A stretch of DNA of 64,000 nucleotides from Polaribacter sp. BAL334. GTDB taxonomy: Bacteria > Bacteroidota > Bacteroidia > Flavobacteriales > Flavobacteriaceae. Below are positions 45,235 to 55,200 of the stretch, piece by piece (positions within the stretch are counted from its first letter, which is position 1; each line of letters begins with the position of its first letter). The translations under genes and the position numbers were made by a program. The notes under the pieces were generated by a model that saw nothing but the letters and a program-made list of their open reading frames with translations, had not been told where the DNA came from and made no database searches. Location of the stretch: assembly GCF_015767435.1 (NCBI RefSeq), contig NZ_JADWOV010000317.1, forward strand, positions 124,001 through 188,000. The letters are read 5' to 3'.

Positions 45235-47046
45235 ATGATTTCACTCAATACTTTTGATTACTTTCTGATAATCACATTTTTTGCAGCCACTTTATTTATT
45301 GGAATTTATGTTTCAAAAAAATCAGGAAAAGATTCTACAGAATATTTTTTATCAGGCAGAAATATGCCTTGGTGGTTGTTAGGTGTTTCCATGGTTGCAA
45401 CAACTTTTTCCACTGATACTCCAAATTTTGTGACAGATATTGTAAGAAAAGACGGCGTTTCTGCAAACTGGATGTGGTGGGCTTTTTTAATTACGGGATT
45501 ATTAACTGTATTTGTGTATGCAAAATTGTGGAGAAAATCTGACTTAAAAACAGATATTGAATTTTATGAATTGCGTTATGGAGGAAAACCAGCTAAATTT
45601 TTAAGAGCATTTAGAGCATTGTACTTGGGATTTTTGTTCAATATTTTTGCCATGGCTGGAGTTACTTTGGCTGCAATTAAAATTGGTGGAATCATGCTGG
45701 GTTTAGAACCTTGGGAAACCATTATTTATGCAGGAAGTGTCACTGTAATATTTAGTACTTTAGGAGGTTTTAAAGGTGTTGTTTACACAGACTTTATTTT
45801 ATTTTTTACAGCTATGGCTGGCGCAATTGGTGCTGCATTTTATTTGGTCAATATTCCTGAAGTTGGCGGAATTCAAGCATTATTAACTCATGAAAATGTA
45901 ATTGATAAATTATCTATTCTACCAGATTTTTCAGATAAAGAAGCAATCATTACACTATTAATCATTCCACTTACTGTTCAGTGGTGGAGTTCTTGGTATC
46001 CTGGAGCTGAGCCTGGAGGTGGTGGTTATATTGCTCAAAGAATGTTGGCTGCAAAAAACGAAAATCATGCTATTGGCGCAACATTTTTCTTTAATATCAT
46101 GCATTATGCATTAAGACCTTGGCCTTGGATTTTGGTAGCTTTAGCATCTTTAGTTGTTTTTCCTGATGTTGCAAGTATTCAAGAAGCATTTCCAAATATT
46201 GCTGAAAATAAACTAGGTCATGATCTGGCATATTCAGCCATGTTAACAAAATTACCAAATGGTTTGCTGGGTTTAGTATTAGCCTCATTAATTGCGGCTT
46301 ATATGTCAACCATTTCAACGCACTTAAATTGGGGATCTTCCTATATTGTGAATGATTTTTACAAACAACATTTCAATAAAAAAGCCTCTGAAAAAGAATT
46401 GGTTTCCGTTGGAAAAATTTCAACCATTTTACTGATGATTTTCAGTGCCATATTTGCACTTTACCTACAAAATGCCAAACAGCTTTTTGACCTCATTATT
46501 ATGTTTGGTGCTGGTACAGGATTGATTTTCATATTGCGTTGGTTTTGGTGGAGAATAAATGCATGGAGTGAAATTTCTGCTATGATTGTTTCTGGAGTGA
46601 TCTCTCTAATTTTCACTTCAGAAACTGTTGATACTATGTTTTTTGGAGTAGAAGGATTTTTTCCAAATTATTTAAAATTTCCATTAACTGTTTTTATTAC
46701 AACGATTATTTGGATTGGAATTACTTTCTTGACAAAACCTGAAAGCGACGAAACACTTATTAATTTTTACAAAAAAATCATTCCAGGAGGCCCAGGTTGG
46801 AAGTATTATCTGAGATTAAAGGGAATTGAAAAATTGGATAGTATCAATCTGGATAAAAAATGGAATGTCCCAACAGGAATTTTAGCGATGTTATTAGGAT
46901 GTCTTTTGATATATTCCATCATTTTTGCAACAGGAAATTGGATTTATGGAAATATAAAAATTGCAATAGCCATTTCAGTATTATCATTAGTTACAATGTA
47001 TGTATTACTAAAAATTTGGAAAAAGCTTAGAAACAACTTTCTATAA
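45235..47046 (+). CDS. Sodium:solute symporter of the amino-sugar operon
   Basis: The 603-residue protein is an SSS-family transporter with about 14 membrane segments. It has RNMPWWLLGVSMVATTFSTD near residue 45 and the WSSWYPGAEPGGGGYIAQRM block. It imports a sugar or amino sugar with Na+ into the cytoplasm, where the kinase and nucleotidylyltransferase act. The gene follows the transferase by 40 bases, in the same direction, and is probably the last gene of the operon; a promoter for the next small gene follows. Confidence 0.9.
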   Translation: MISLNTFDYFLIITFFAATLFIGIYVSKKSGKDSTEYFLSGRNMPWWLLGVSMVATTFSTDTPNFVTDIVRKDGVSANWMWWAFLITGLLTVFVYAKLWRKSDLKTDIEFYELRYGGKPAKFLRAFRALYLGFLFNIFAMAGVTLAAIKIGGIMLGLEPWETIIYAGSVTVIFSTLGGFKGVVYTDFILFFTAMAGAIGAAFYLVNIPEVGGIQALLTHENVIDKLSILPDFSDKEAIITLLIIPLTVQWWSSWYPGAEPGGGGYIAQRMLAAKNENHAIGATFFFNIMHYALRPWPWILVALASLVVFPDVASIQEAFPNIAENKLGHDLAYSAMLTKLPNGLLGLVLASLIAAYMSTISTHLNWGSSYIVNDFYKQHFNKKASEKELVSVGKISTILLMIFSAIFALYLQNAKQLFDLIIMFGAGTGLIFILRWFWWRINAWSEISAMIVSGVISLIFTSETVDTMFFGVEGFFPNYLKFPLTVFITTIIWIGITFLTKPESDETLINFYKKIIPGGPGWKYYLRLKGIEKLDSINLDKKWNVPTGILAMLLGCLLIYSIIFATGNWIYGNIKIAIAISVLSLVTMYVLLKIWKKLRNNFL

Positions 47047-47070
47047 TTTTTAAAAAAATGAAAATTTATT

Positions 47071-47099
47071 TTGATATGTAAAAAATATTTGTATTTTTG
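47071..47099 (+). promoter_or_regulatory. Consensus promoter of the 72-residue membrane protein gene
   Basis: TTG at 47071-47073, 18 bases, then TATTTTTG at 47092-47099: a near-perfect Bacteroidetes TTG-N18-TAnnTTTG promoter. It predicts a start near 47106 and a leader of about 26 bases before the ATG at 47132. Confidence 0.7.
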
Positions 47100-47131
47100 G
47101 CGCAGTTATAAACCCCTTATACCCCTAGAGA

Positions 47132-47350
47132 ATGGATAAAGATACCATGAAACAAGTATTCATGCTTGTTGTTACCTCAGTGCTTTTGTATTTTTGTGGT
47201 TCTTATTTAACCACAATTGGAGAATTAAAAAACTTATTTGACGGATTAGTAGTAATGATTTTTTTCTTTTCATTATTTCCGTTTTTAAGTCTTTTTACAA
47301 TTTTCATTATTAGATTCCTAAAATCATTATTAAGTTTTAGAAACTTTTAA
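47132..47350 (+). CDS. Small two-TM membrane protein (unknown)
   Basis: The 72-residue protein has two strongly hydrophobic segments (about 6-27 and 38-62) and no recognised domain. It opens MDKDTMKQVFMLVVTSV and ends in a basic tail (RFLKSLLSFRNF). It has its own consensus promoter and a terminator 51 bases after its stop, so it is a stand-alone unit. The leader holds two C-rich blocks (AACCCC and TACCCC, 47112-47125), the second complementary to the loop of the candidate RNA at 39.76 kb. Its role is unknown. Confidence 0.7.
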   Translation: MDKDTMKQVFMLVVTSVLLYFCGSYLTTIGELKNLFDGLVVMIFFFSLFPFLSLFTIFIIRFLKSLLSFRNF

Positions 47351-47400
47351 TATTTAGGGCTGAAGTATTAAATTATATTTTGTTGCGAAGACAAAATAAA

Positions 47401-47432
47401 AAAACTTGAGAAGAAATTTCTCAAGTTTTTTT
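47401..47432 (+). terminator. Rho-independent terminator of the 72-residue gene
   Basis: AAAACTTGAGAA (47401-47412) pairs with TTCTCAAGTTTT (47418-47429), with T's to 47432. It is 51 bases past the gene's stop. Confidence 0.85.
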
Positions 47433-47462
47433 GTTTTAAATTGATAACAAAAGTTATTAAAA

Positions 47463-47513
47463 ACAAAAAAGAACTGAAATCAAAGATTACCAGTTCTTTA
47501 TGTGAACCACATA
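47463..47513 (-). other. Structured intergenic segment with a minus-strand terminator-like hairpin
   Basis: AAAGAACTG at 47468-47476 pairs with CAGTTCTTT at 47491-47499. On the minus strand the stem runs into TTTTTTG, a good terminator. Directly beside it TATGTG (47499-47504) pairs with CACATA (47508-47513) around a 3-base loop. The segment is within a 404-base gap (47351-47754) between convergent genes and has no plausible ORF. It may be the 3' end of a small minus-strand RNA. Confidence 0.45.
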
Positions 47514-47575
47514 GACCTGACTTCAAATCAAACACTTGAGTTTTTTGAAAAGATAAACTTGAAAATTCTTGTGTA

Positions 47576-47610
47576 AAAAATAAAACCTTCAACTTTTTGG
47601 GCTGAAGGTT
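47576..47610 (-). terminator. Likely terminator of the SGLT-like gene
   Basis: AACCTTCA (47584-47591) pairs with TGAAGGTT (47603-47610). On the minus strand the stem is followed by TTTATTTTTTA. It lies about 145 bases past the stop of the minus-strand transporter gene at 47755. Confidence 0.6.
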
Positions 47611-47718
47611 CGATTAATATAAAGTTTTTAGGGTATTAATAATATTGAATATAAGATACTCAAAAAATCATGAATTTCAATAGTGTAATTAGTACTTGAA
47701 AACTAAAAAACTTAATTC

Positions 47719-47750
47719 TTATTTATTACACCTCTTATTTATTACACCTC
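47719..47750. repeat. Two 16-bp tandem repeats just after the transporter gene
   Basis: TTATTTATTACACCTC occurs at 47719-47734 and again at 47735-47750, followed by a partial third copy (TTATTTAATT) that contains the stop codon of the 47755 gene. It looks like slippage or a small duplication in the 3' untranslated region. No role is evident. Confidence 0.75.
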
Positions 47751-47754
47751 TTAT

Positions 47755-49407
47755 TTAATTCCAAAAAGCTGCGTACAATGCTACCAATATTAAAATTATT
47801 GCAAACGCACCAATATTAAACAACGGACTTGTTTTGAACAATTCTTTGGTGATGTCAATTCCTTTTTCATCGTCAGCACCTTTGTGTTGAATAAAACTCA
47901 CCAATGCAATTACAATCATCGTTAAAACAACGGTATATCCCATTTGATCCATAAACGGAACATCCACAAACAGTGCACTTGTTGACCATCCTTTGGGGGC
48001 TACTTTAAAATACATTGCAATTGGAATAGAGGCTAATGCTCCTATAATGGCCCCTTTGTTCGTGGTTTTTTTCCAGAACAAGCCTAATAAAAATACGGCT
48101 AAGATTCCCGGACTTACCACTCCTGTATATTCTTGAATGAATTGGAATGCTTGGTCTAAATTCCCTAATAATGGCGCCATAATACACGCAATAATCAAGG
48201 CAACAAATGCCGAAATTCTACCCATATTTACGGTAGCTCTATCAGAAGCGTTTTTGTTGATGTATTGTTTGTAAATATCCATTGTAAAAATGGTAGATGT
48301 TGAGTTTAACATCGAAGCTAAAGACGATACAATCGCTGCTGCTAAAGCTGCAAATGCCACTCCTTTTAATCCTGTTGGTAAAAATTGTAGTAACCAAGGA
48401 TAGGCTTTGTCTGCTTGTGCTGCTGTTGGTAAGTTTTCTAAACCTGCTGCGCCTAAACGTGCCATGATTGCAGGGTCGTTCACCATTACATAGGCTGCAA
48501 TTCCAGGAATTACCACGATTAATGGAATTACCAATTTTAATCCTGCTGCAAATAAAATTCCTTTTTGTGCTTCTTTCAATGATTTTGCTGCCAAGGTTCT
48601 TTGTATGATGTATTGATTAAAACCCCAATAATACAAGTTCGCAACCCACATTCCTCCTACCAATACTGCAATTCCGGGTAAGTTTTTATACTCAGGATTT
48701 GTTTCGTCTAAAATCATTGCAAATCGTTCAGGAACTGCTTCGTAAATGGTGGTTAATCCTGCAAACATTCCTTGTCCGTCTGAAACGGTATTTAAGGCTA
48801 AATAGGTGGTTACCAAACCTCCTACAACTAAAAATACTACTTGAATTACATCTGTCCAAGCTACTGCAGAAAGTCCGCCATATAATGAATAGGCTGCTGC
48901 AAAAAGTGCTAAACCAAATACTCCATACATCATTGGTATTCCCATTATGGTTTCTAATGCCAAAGAACCCAAGTACAACACTGTGGTTAAGTTTACAAAA
49001 ACATATAAGGCAATCCAAAATACGGCTAAAATGGTTTTTAAATTGGTAGAATATCTTTTCTCCACAAATTCAGGGATGGTGTACAAGCCTTTTTCAATGA
49101 AAATTGGTAAGAAATATTTTCCTACAATGATTAAGGTTATTGCTGCCATCCACTCATAAGAGGCTATTGCCAAACCTGAGGCAAATCCTGAGCCTGACAT
49201 TCCTATAAACTGTTCTGCTGAAATATTTGCTGCAATTAACGAAGCGCCAATGGCCCACCAAGGCAATGATTTACTTGCCAAGAAATAATCTTCTGCATTT
49301 TTTTGATGTCCTTTTTTGTCTCTAGAAACCCATAAGCCTACGCCTAAAATTAATACAGCATAGGCTATAAAAATGGCGTAATCTAAAAATTCGAAACTTG
49401 CTGTCAT
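47755..49407 (-). CDS. SGLT-like sodium:sugar symporter
   Basis: The 550-residue protein is an SSS transporter with about 13 membrane segments, starting MTASFEFLDYAIFIAYAVLI. Signatures include ASKSLPWWAIGASLIAANISAEQFIGMSGSG, GGLSAVAWTDVIQVV and NQYIIQRTLAAKSLKEAQKG, all of the vSGLT sugar-cotransporter branch. Its codons are noticeably richer in G and C than neighbours, suggesting recent transfer or high expression. It opens the carbohydrate locus and probably takes in the sugars released by the exported glycosidases. Its promoter region faces away from the T9SS genes. Confidence 0.92.
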   Translation of the reverse strand: MTASFEFLDYAIFIAYAVLILGVGLWVSRDKKGHQKNAEDYFLASKSLPWWAIGASLIAANISAEQFIGMSGSGFASGLAIASYEWMAAITLIIVGKYFLPIFIEKGLYTIPEFVEKRYSTNLKTILAVFWIALYVFVNLTTVLYLGSLALETIMGIPMMYGVFGLALFAAAYSLYGGLSAVAWTDVIQVVFLVVGGLVTTYLALNTVSDGQGMFAGLTTIYEAVPERFAMILDETNPEYKNLPGIAVLVGGMWVANLYYWGFNQYIIQRTLAAKSLKEAQKGILFAAGLKLVIPLIVVIPGIAAYVMVNDPAIMARLGAAGLENLPTAAQADKAYPWLLQFLPTGLKGVAFAALAAAIVSSLASMLNSTSTIFTMDIYKQYINKNASDRATVNMGRISAFVALIIACIMAPLLGNLDQAFQFIQEYTGVVSPGILAVFLLGLFWKKTTNKGAIIGALASIPIAMYFKVAPKGWSTSALFVDVPFMDQMGYTVVLTMIVIALVSFIQHKGADDEKGIDITKELFKTSPLFNIGAFAIILILVALYAAFWN

Positions 49408-49996
49408 AGAATAATAATTAGTTTAGTTTGGTTGATAGTATACATTAAAAAAAATGCTACAAATTATTTAATATCTGTAAAACGTACTAAATATTTTTGT
49501 GTGCATTTTTTACAAAGAAAATAAAAATCAGGGTTTACAACCTAAATAAAGGATGTCAATAAGTATGCGAAAATGTTTCAATAAAAGAAATCTTCATTAA
49601 AGAGGCTATTTTTTAAATGCAATTTAATTTTTTGTACTCAATAATATATGGATCTTGTGAACCTGTTTCGTGCAACTATGAGTATTTATTGAAATGATTT
49701 TTAATCCCATAAATCTCTAACTATTTTATCATTCCATAAAAGTAAGAACCTCCTAAAATTGTGAAACAAAACCCAATTATCTTTTTTAAAAGAATTTTTA
49801 AAAATCATTTAATAAATTGCAAATACCATTGCGTTTTTCTCAATGATTTTGCTAAATGACACAATTTCTACTAGTTTATGAGACTTTTTTAAGGGGTCTT
49901 TTAATTGAAATAACCATTATTTTGTTCTTATAAATTTTAGGTGTAAAAACAAACAAGCCTAATTAAACTTTAATTATTAACTAAAATATTAAAATT
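49408..49996. other. Long intergenic region between divergent transporter and T9SS genes
   Basis: This 589-base gap must carry the promoters of both divergent genes. A TATTTTTG box on the plus strand is at 49492-49499 and a TAATTTG-like sequence on the minus strand at about 49460. No ORF longer than about 20 codons with a plausible start, no strong hairpin and no repeat were found. Confidence 0.45.
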
Positions 49997-51769
49997 ATGA
50001 AAAAAGGATTACTCTTTTTAATGGTACTAATCATTTCTATTAGTACAAATGCGCAAATTACCAGTTCTGGAATTGGTTCTGATGGACTACCAGCAACTGG
50101 ATCTACAGACTGGTCTAACACATTAAGTTGGGTTGGTGGGGTTATTCCTACGGATGCAGATGATGTAATTATTGCAGCTGGTCATACTGTAAGAGTAACC
50201 AATTCAGCTAGTTCGCCTGCGGTAGCTGGTAGTATTACCGTTAACCTAGGGGGTCAGCTATTTATTGATGTAGCCAGTGCTATTACTGTTTCAGGAGATT
50301 TAACAAATAATTCAAAAGCAAGTCCTATAGGAGTTCTTTTTAATGATAGCGTAGGCGCGATTCCTGGCTCTTTAATCGTAAATGGCTCTTACGTTGGAAC
50401 TGATGGAGCTAGAAGGGTTCAATTCAGTATGAATCCTGATGTATCTGCTGCGAGTTTAAGATGGTTTTTAATGTCATCACCTTTAGTAGTAGATAGAATT
50501 ACAAATGATTTCATGAATAGAACTCGAGTATTTCAACCAGGAAATGTTGATCCTAATCGTATTTCATTCGGTAATTATGATGACTCTCGAGTGGGTAATA
50601 AATATAATTATTATAGTACTAATGGAGGAGACAATGATGGTTTCTCTGCAGGATTAGATGCTGGAAAAGGGTATGCGATTGCAATTGAGGATGATGGGGA
50701 TGCTGCTGCTAGAATACAAATGCGAGGAGAGTTAAATACTAGCGCTGTGTCTATAGCAATTTCAGACGCTGGAAATGGTTTTAACTTATTAGGGAATCCT
50801 TATGCTTCTTATTTAAGTGCTAATACAGATGGTGATGCCACCAATAATGTACTAGCTGTTAATTCAGCTATTTTAGCAGAAACTACACTTTGGTTTTACG
50901 ATGGTGCAGCAGGGTCTTTTATAACACGTAATTTATCAGACACAAATTTTGATATTGCACCAATGCAAGGATTTTTTGTAAAAGCAACAACAGGTGGAGG
51001 AACTTTTAACTTTACGAAGGCAATGATGACTCATAATGTGAGCCCAATAACGTATTTTAAAAGCGCTTCAAATGCAAGATTTGAATTCGATTTAACCCTT
51101 ACAAATGGAGAGGCAAGTTCAAAAGCATCTGTAAGATATATTGAGGGCACAACTACAGGTTGGGACAATGGATATGATAGTTCAACTTTTGGAGGCTATG
51201 CAGCTGGTAATTTAGAAATAGCAACACAATTGGTATCAAACAATACTGGTAAAAAATTAGCAATTCAATCGTTACCAAATTCAAATTATGAAGGCACTGT
51301 TATTCCTTTAAGTATTAGTGCAGTAGCAAACAAAGAGTTTACCATTACAGCGGATGTTAAAAATATTCCAGAAAATATTAAATTGTATTTAGAAGATAGA
51401 GTAGCTAAAACCTTTACACGTTTAGACGAGGAAAATGCAACTTTTAACTTCACACCAAGTGTAAGTTTAAGTGGCGAAGGTCGTTTTTATATTCACACAA
51501 CTGCAGCTTCAGTTTTAAATATTGATTCAGAAACATTAACAAATGTATCAATCTTTAGTACCAATAAAAACACATTAAAAATAATTGGTTTACAAAACGG
51601 AAATACTTCTGTTAAGATTTTCAATATTTTAGGGAAACAAGTGGTGTCAACGTCATTTAAAAGCAATGGTTCAAAAGAAATTTTATTACCTAATTTAAAT
51701 AGTGGAGTTTACATTGTAAAACTTGAAAATGAAGCAGGATCATTGAATAAGAAAATAATTTTAGAATAA
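49997..51769 (+). CDS. T9SS type A-sorted protein, stand-alone copy of the accessory module
   Basis: The 590-residue protein has a signal peptide (MKKGLLFLMVLIISISTNAQ). The start of the mature part reads WSNTLSWVGGVIPTDADDVIIAAGHTV, a pattern common in large secreted Bacteroidetes proteins. A beta-rich region follows (about 100-500), then a C-terminal sorting domain (LTNVSIFSTNKNTLKIIGLQ, IFNILGKQVV, LNSGVYIVKLENEAGSLNKKIILE). Its sequence is strongly similar from about residue 30 to the end to residues 590-1141 of the downstream glycosidase, so it is the accessory module without a catalytic domain. Probably exported and bound to the cell surface. Confidence 0.85.
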   Translation: MKKGLLFLMVLIISISTNAQITSSGIGSDGLPATGSTDWSNTLSWVGGVIPTDADDVIIAAGHTVRVTNSASSPAVAGSITVNLGGQLFIDVASAITVSGDLTNNSKASPIGVLFNDSVGAIPGSLIVNGSYVGTDGARRVQFSMNPDVSAASLRWFLMSSPLVVDRITNDFMNRTRVFQPGNVDPNRISFGNYDDSRVGNKYNYYSTNGGDNDGFSAGLDAGKGYAIAIEDDGDAAARIQMRGELNTSAVSIAISDAGNGFNLLGNPYASYLSANTDGDATNNVLAVNSAILAETTLWFYDGAAGSFITRNLSDTNFDIAPMQGFFVKATTGGGTFNFTKAMMTHNVSPITYFKSASNARFEFDLTLTNGEASSKASVRYIEGTTTGWDNGYDSSTFGGYAAGNLEIATQLVSNNTGKKLAIQSLPNSNYEGTVIPLSISAVANKEFTITADVKNIPENIKLYLEDRVAKTFTRLDEENATFNFTPSVSLSGEGRFYIHTTAASVLNIDSETLTNVSIFSTNKNTLKIIGLQNGNTSVKIFNILGKQVVSTSFKSNGSKEILLPNLNSGVYIVKLENEAGSLNKKIILE

Positions 51770-51795
51770 CCCAATTAACCAAAACGATAAGAGTC

Positions 51796-51966
51796 ATGAA
51801 AAACAATATAAACAACACTCCAGAAGATATTACAAGAAAAGAAGCTTTAAAAAAGATAGGTAATTATAGTAAATATGCTGCTTTAACAGCAATTGGAACT
51901 TATTTGATTTTAAATCCTAAAAAAGCACAAGCTGCTTCACCTGAAGCTCCAGGAACAGGATTTTAA
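51796..51966 (+). CDS. 56-residue protein with Tat-like leader
   Basis: The ATG at 51796 opens a 56-codon frame, MKNNINNTPEDITRKEALKK, with a hydrophobic stretch (AALTAIGTYLIL), an AQA cleavage-like site and a short Pro/Gly tail. The pattern (R/K-rich block, then KIG and a hydrophobic stretch) resembles small Tat-type leaders in Bacteroidetes, although the canonical RR pair is RK here. It lies 26 bases past the T9SS gene stop and before a strong terminator, so both are transcribed together. Similar tiny genes beside T9SS genes exist in this phylum, from memory. Function unknown. Confidence 0.7.
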   Translation: MKNNINNTPEDITRKEALKKIGNYSKYAALTAIGTYLILNPKKAQAASPEAPGTGF

Positions 51967-52032
51967 TACAAATAATTAGTAAGGTGATACTAAAACTTTA
52001 GAACACTATTATTTAATAATTTAATAAAAAAT

Positions 52033-52064
52033 GAGCTCAATTTAACTATTGGGCTCTTTTTTTT
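52033..52064 (+). terminator. Terminator after the 56-residue gene
   Basis: GAGCTCAAT (52033-52041) pairs with ATTGGGCTC (52048-52056) with one G-U pair, followed by eight T's. Confidence 0.85.
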
Positions 52065-52141
52065 AAAATGGAATTTAAACATTTCGTTAGTTTAAATTAA
52101 AACTTCGTTACTTTTTTAAATAGCGTTGTTGTACTGTTTTT

Positions 52142-52162
52142 ATTTGAATAAATTATTCAAAT
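52142..52162. promoter_or_regulatory. Perfect palindrome upstream of the 1141-residue glycosidase gene
   Basis: ATTTGAATAA (52142-52151), one A, then TTATTCAAAT (52153-52162): a perfect 10-bp inverted repeat with single-base spacer. It lies 84 bases before the ATG at 52247 with no T run after it, so it looks like a protein-binding site rather than a terminator. Confidence 0.55.
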
Positions 52163-52246
52163 TATTAAAGAACAATGAAACAATAAAAAATTCATTTCCT
52201 CTATTACAAAAAAAATAAAAAATCACTCTAAAAAAAATAAGCTAAA

Positions 52247-55200
52247 ATGATAATCCCCAAACACAATTTATTATTCTTTATCGTAATATTTTGCACACAT
52301 TCGTTGTTTTCCCAGTTAGATGCAGTACCCATAAGATATTTTGGGGCTTGGGATAGAGGTGATGCTATTAATGATTATTCAGACCCCAAATATGACTATA
52401 TTTTAGGCACAGAATTATCTGCACAATGGAATGAAATTCAACCCAATGCTCCAGGAGAATTTGATTTTAGTATGTTTCAAGATGGCATAGACAAGGCATT
52501 GCAATTTAATAAAATGATTAAAATAAGTATTGGAGTTGGTCCAGCAGCACCCTCTTGGATTTATGACAATGGTGTGCCACTTGTAGAAATAGACGTGTTT
52601 GACCCAATTAGACATGCAGGATTCGTAAACAATCCCTATTATTTAAATGAGCAATACATCGCATATTATTATGAACTTATCAAACAGTTTTCACTTTTTT
52701 TAAGAAATCAACCTCAAGAAAAATTTGATAGAATAGGTTTTGTACAAGTTAAAACAGGAACTACAGGAGATGAAGAACCTTATAAAGGCATTCCCAGAAT
52801 TCCTGCATACGAAATCGACAACAATGATTGGATTGAATTTCGTCAAAATGCATTTATTGAATTTAAAAAACATTTTAATGATGTTCCAGACCGTAAAATT
52901 ATTTTAAATTTTAATAGTATCGATGTAGATAAACAAGAATTACTAAATACTTGGGTTTTTACTCAAATCGATCCAAATGTTGGCTTTAGTATTAAAGGTG
53001 GTCCGTACAACAGAGGGCACCATTTAGAAGGTGAACCAGATTATAAAGCTCAATGGTATAAATATTTAGTAGACCCTAAAGAAATTTCTCTATTCTCGGC
53101 TTCGGAAATGGATCAATCTTGGCAGAAACCAGTATTTGCAATTAATACAGAACTGGGTTTCTATTGGTCCATACTTGGAGGACTTAATACTGGTGTTTCC
53201 TCTACCAATGTTACTAAAAGTGCCATTGATTATATCTATGACCACGACGAAATTAGAGTTATCTATAAAATGTACAACAAGTTTGCGCAACAAGTATATC
53301 CTAAAAAAGCAAGTGCTGTATTGTCTATTTTTCACGAAGGTTTAGATGCTTCTGACACAGCTAAATTCCCAGAAGAGACGTATGGACAAGCAGCCAGGGG
53401 AAATATAGCTAGATATAAAGCCATAGCAGAAGCTTATCTTGAAAAAGGAGCAAAAGTGGATGATACTTTAGCTTTAAATAATGGTCAAGTATATCAGCGT
53501 TTGCATCAAACTGGTTATAATGACGTAGGTTGGAATATTCAATCTGGCAATTACGAACGGTTTTTATATCAAATAAATCCAGAAGAAACATCAATAGGAT
53601 TGTTTCGTGTTCGTGGTACAATTAACACAAATTCTTCAAAATACGATCGTTTTGCACGTTCATTTGAACATTCAGTGGATAGAAAAAAAGACACGATGTA
53701 TTTTAAGTTTCATGACGATGTTTTTATAGAAACTTTACCAAAAAAATTAACATTTAAAGTTACTTGGTTAGATAGTATTGCAGGGTCTACTTGGGCTTTA
53801 CAATATAAAGATATCACGGGACTGCAAAAACAACTTCAAAAAACAAGTATTGGCGATTGGCAGTGGAAAAGTGAAGAATTTGTGATCGAAGATTTAATGA
53901 CAGGAGGTGTTGGGACCAATGGTGCAGATTTTATGTTGGTAAATACCGACGATTTGAATGATATTTTTCACGGAATAGAAATTGATATTGAAAGACAAGC
54001 TGTTGCTGCTAACCCTCAAATAAAATCGGCTTTAGATGGAGATTGGCATTTACCAGCAACTTGGATAGGTAATTTAGTGCCAACAACCACAGATGATATA
54101 ATTATTGATCATGCAGTGAGAATTGACCGTAATTACAGTTTTGCAGCAAAAAATGTTACGATATCTGCAACAGGAAATTTAACAATACAGCCTCGAACTT
54201 TGTTAACTGTTGATGGAAACTTAGTAAATAATAATAGTATTACTTTTAATGCTAGTGGTAATAACCAAGAAATGGGCGCTATTAAAATTTTAGGCGCAGG
54301 AACGTTTACAGGAAACGATGTCACTGCAAATATTAGACCCATGGCTTTATCAACAGTCGCAGACAATTGGTTTTTAATTTCATCACCTTTAAAAGGCGCC
54401 TCAATTACTGATTTTATTGCGAATAGTCAAGTTATAAGAAAAAACGCAGCATTACAAAATTCCATAGGTTTTTACAATGACGCAAATGCACCTGGATCTA
54501 AATACACCTATTACACGGATGCTGATGCATTAGCAGCAGGAGATTTTATTGAAGGTAAAGGATATAGTGCTTTAATTGACCTTCCAGTTCCTGCAACAAA
54601 TCACAGATTTAGATTTACGGGTCAAATAAATACAGATAATGTTTCAATTCCAATTTCTGATGCAGGTAATGGTTTTAATTTGGTAGGTAATCCTTATACT
54701 GCATTTTTATATGCAAATACAGATGGGAATGCTACCAACAATATTTTAACGGCAAACAGCTCAGTTTTAGAAGAAAATACACTTTGGTTTTATGACGCTG
54801 AATTCTCAAGTTTTGTAACAAAAAATTTAGGAGATACAGGTTTTGATATTGCACCAGCACAAGGCTTTTTTGTGAGAGCAAAAATTGGTGGAGGAACATC
54901 ACAAAACTTTAATTTTACGGAAGCCATGCAATCTGATAAATTTAATGATGGTATTTTTTATAAAAGTGCTTCAAATAATCGATTTGAATTTGATTTAACC
55001 ATTACAAATGGAGAAAAAAGTTCAAAAACTTCGGTAAGATATATTGATGGAACCACTACCAATTTTGACAATGGTTTTGATAGTTCGATTTTTGGCGCTT
55101 TTTCAGCAATTGATTTAAAAATAGCAACACAATTAGTAACAAACAATACAGGTAAAAATTTAGCAATTCAATCCTTGCCAACTACTAATTATGAAGGTAC

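Noticed and set aside
47368..47592. 74-residue minus-strand ORF
   Set aside because: It runs through two hairpins and a terminator, has no recognised domain and no promoter; it is probably not translated.
47719..47750. CRISPR-like repeat
   Set aside because: The 16-bp units are directly tandem with no spacers, and no cas gene is present.
48699..49049. 116-residue plus-strand ORF
   Set aside because: It is the mirror of a membrane-protein coding region in the SGLT-like gene; its Leu/Arg-rich composition is typical of such shadows.
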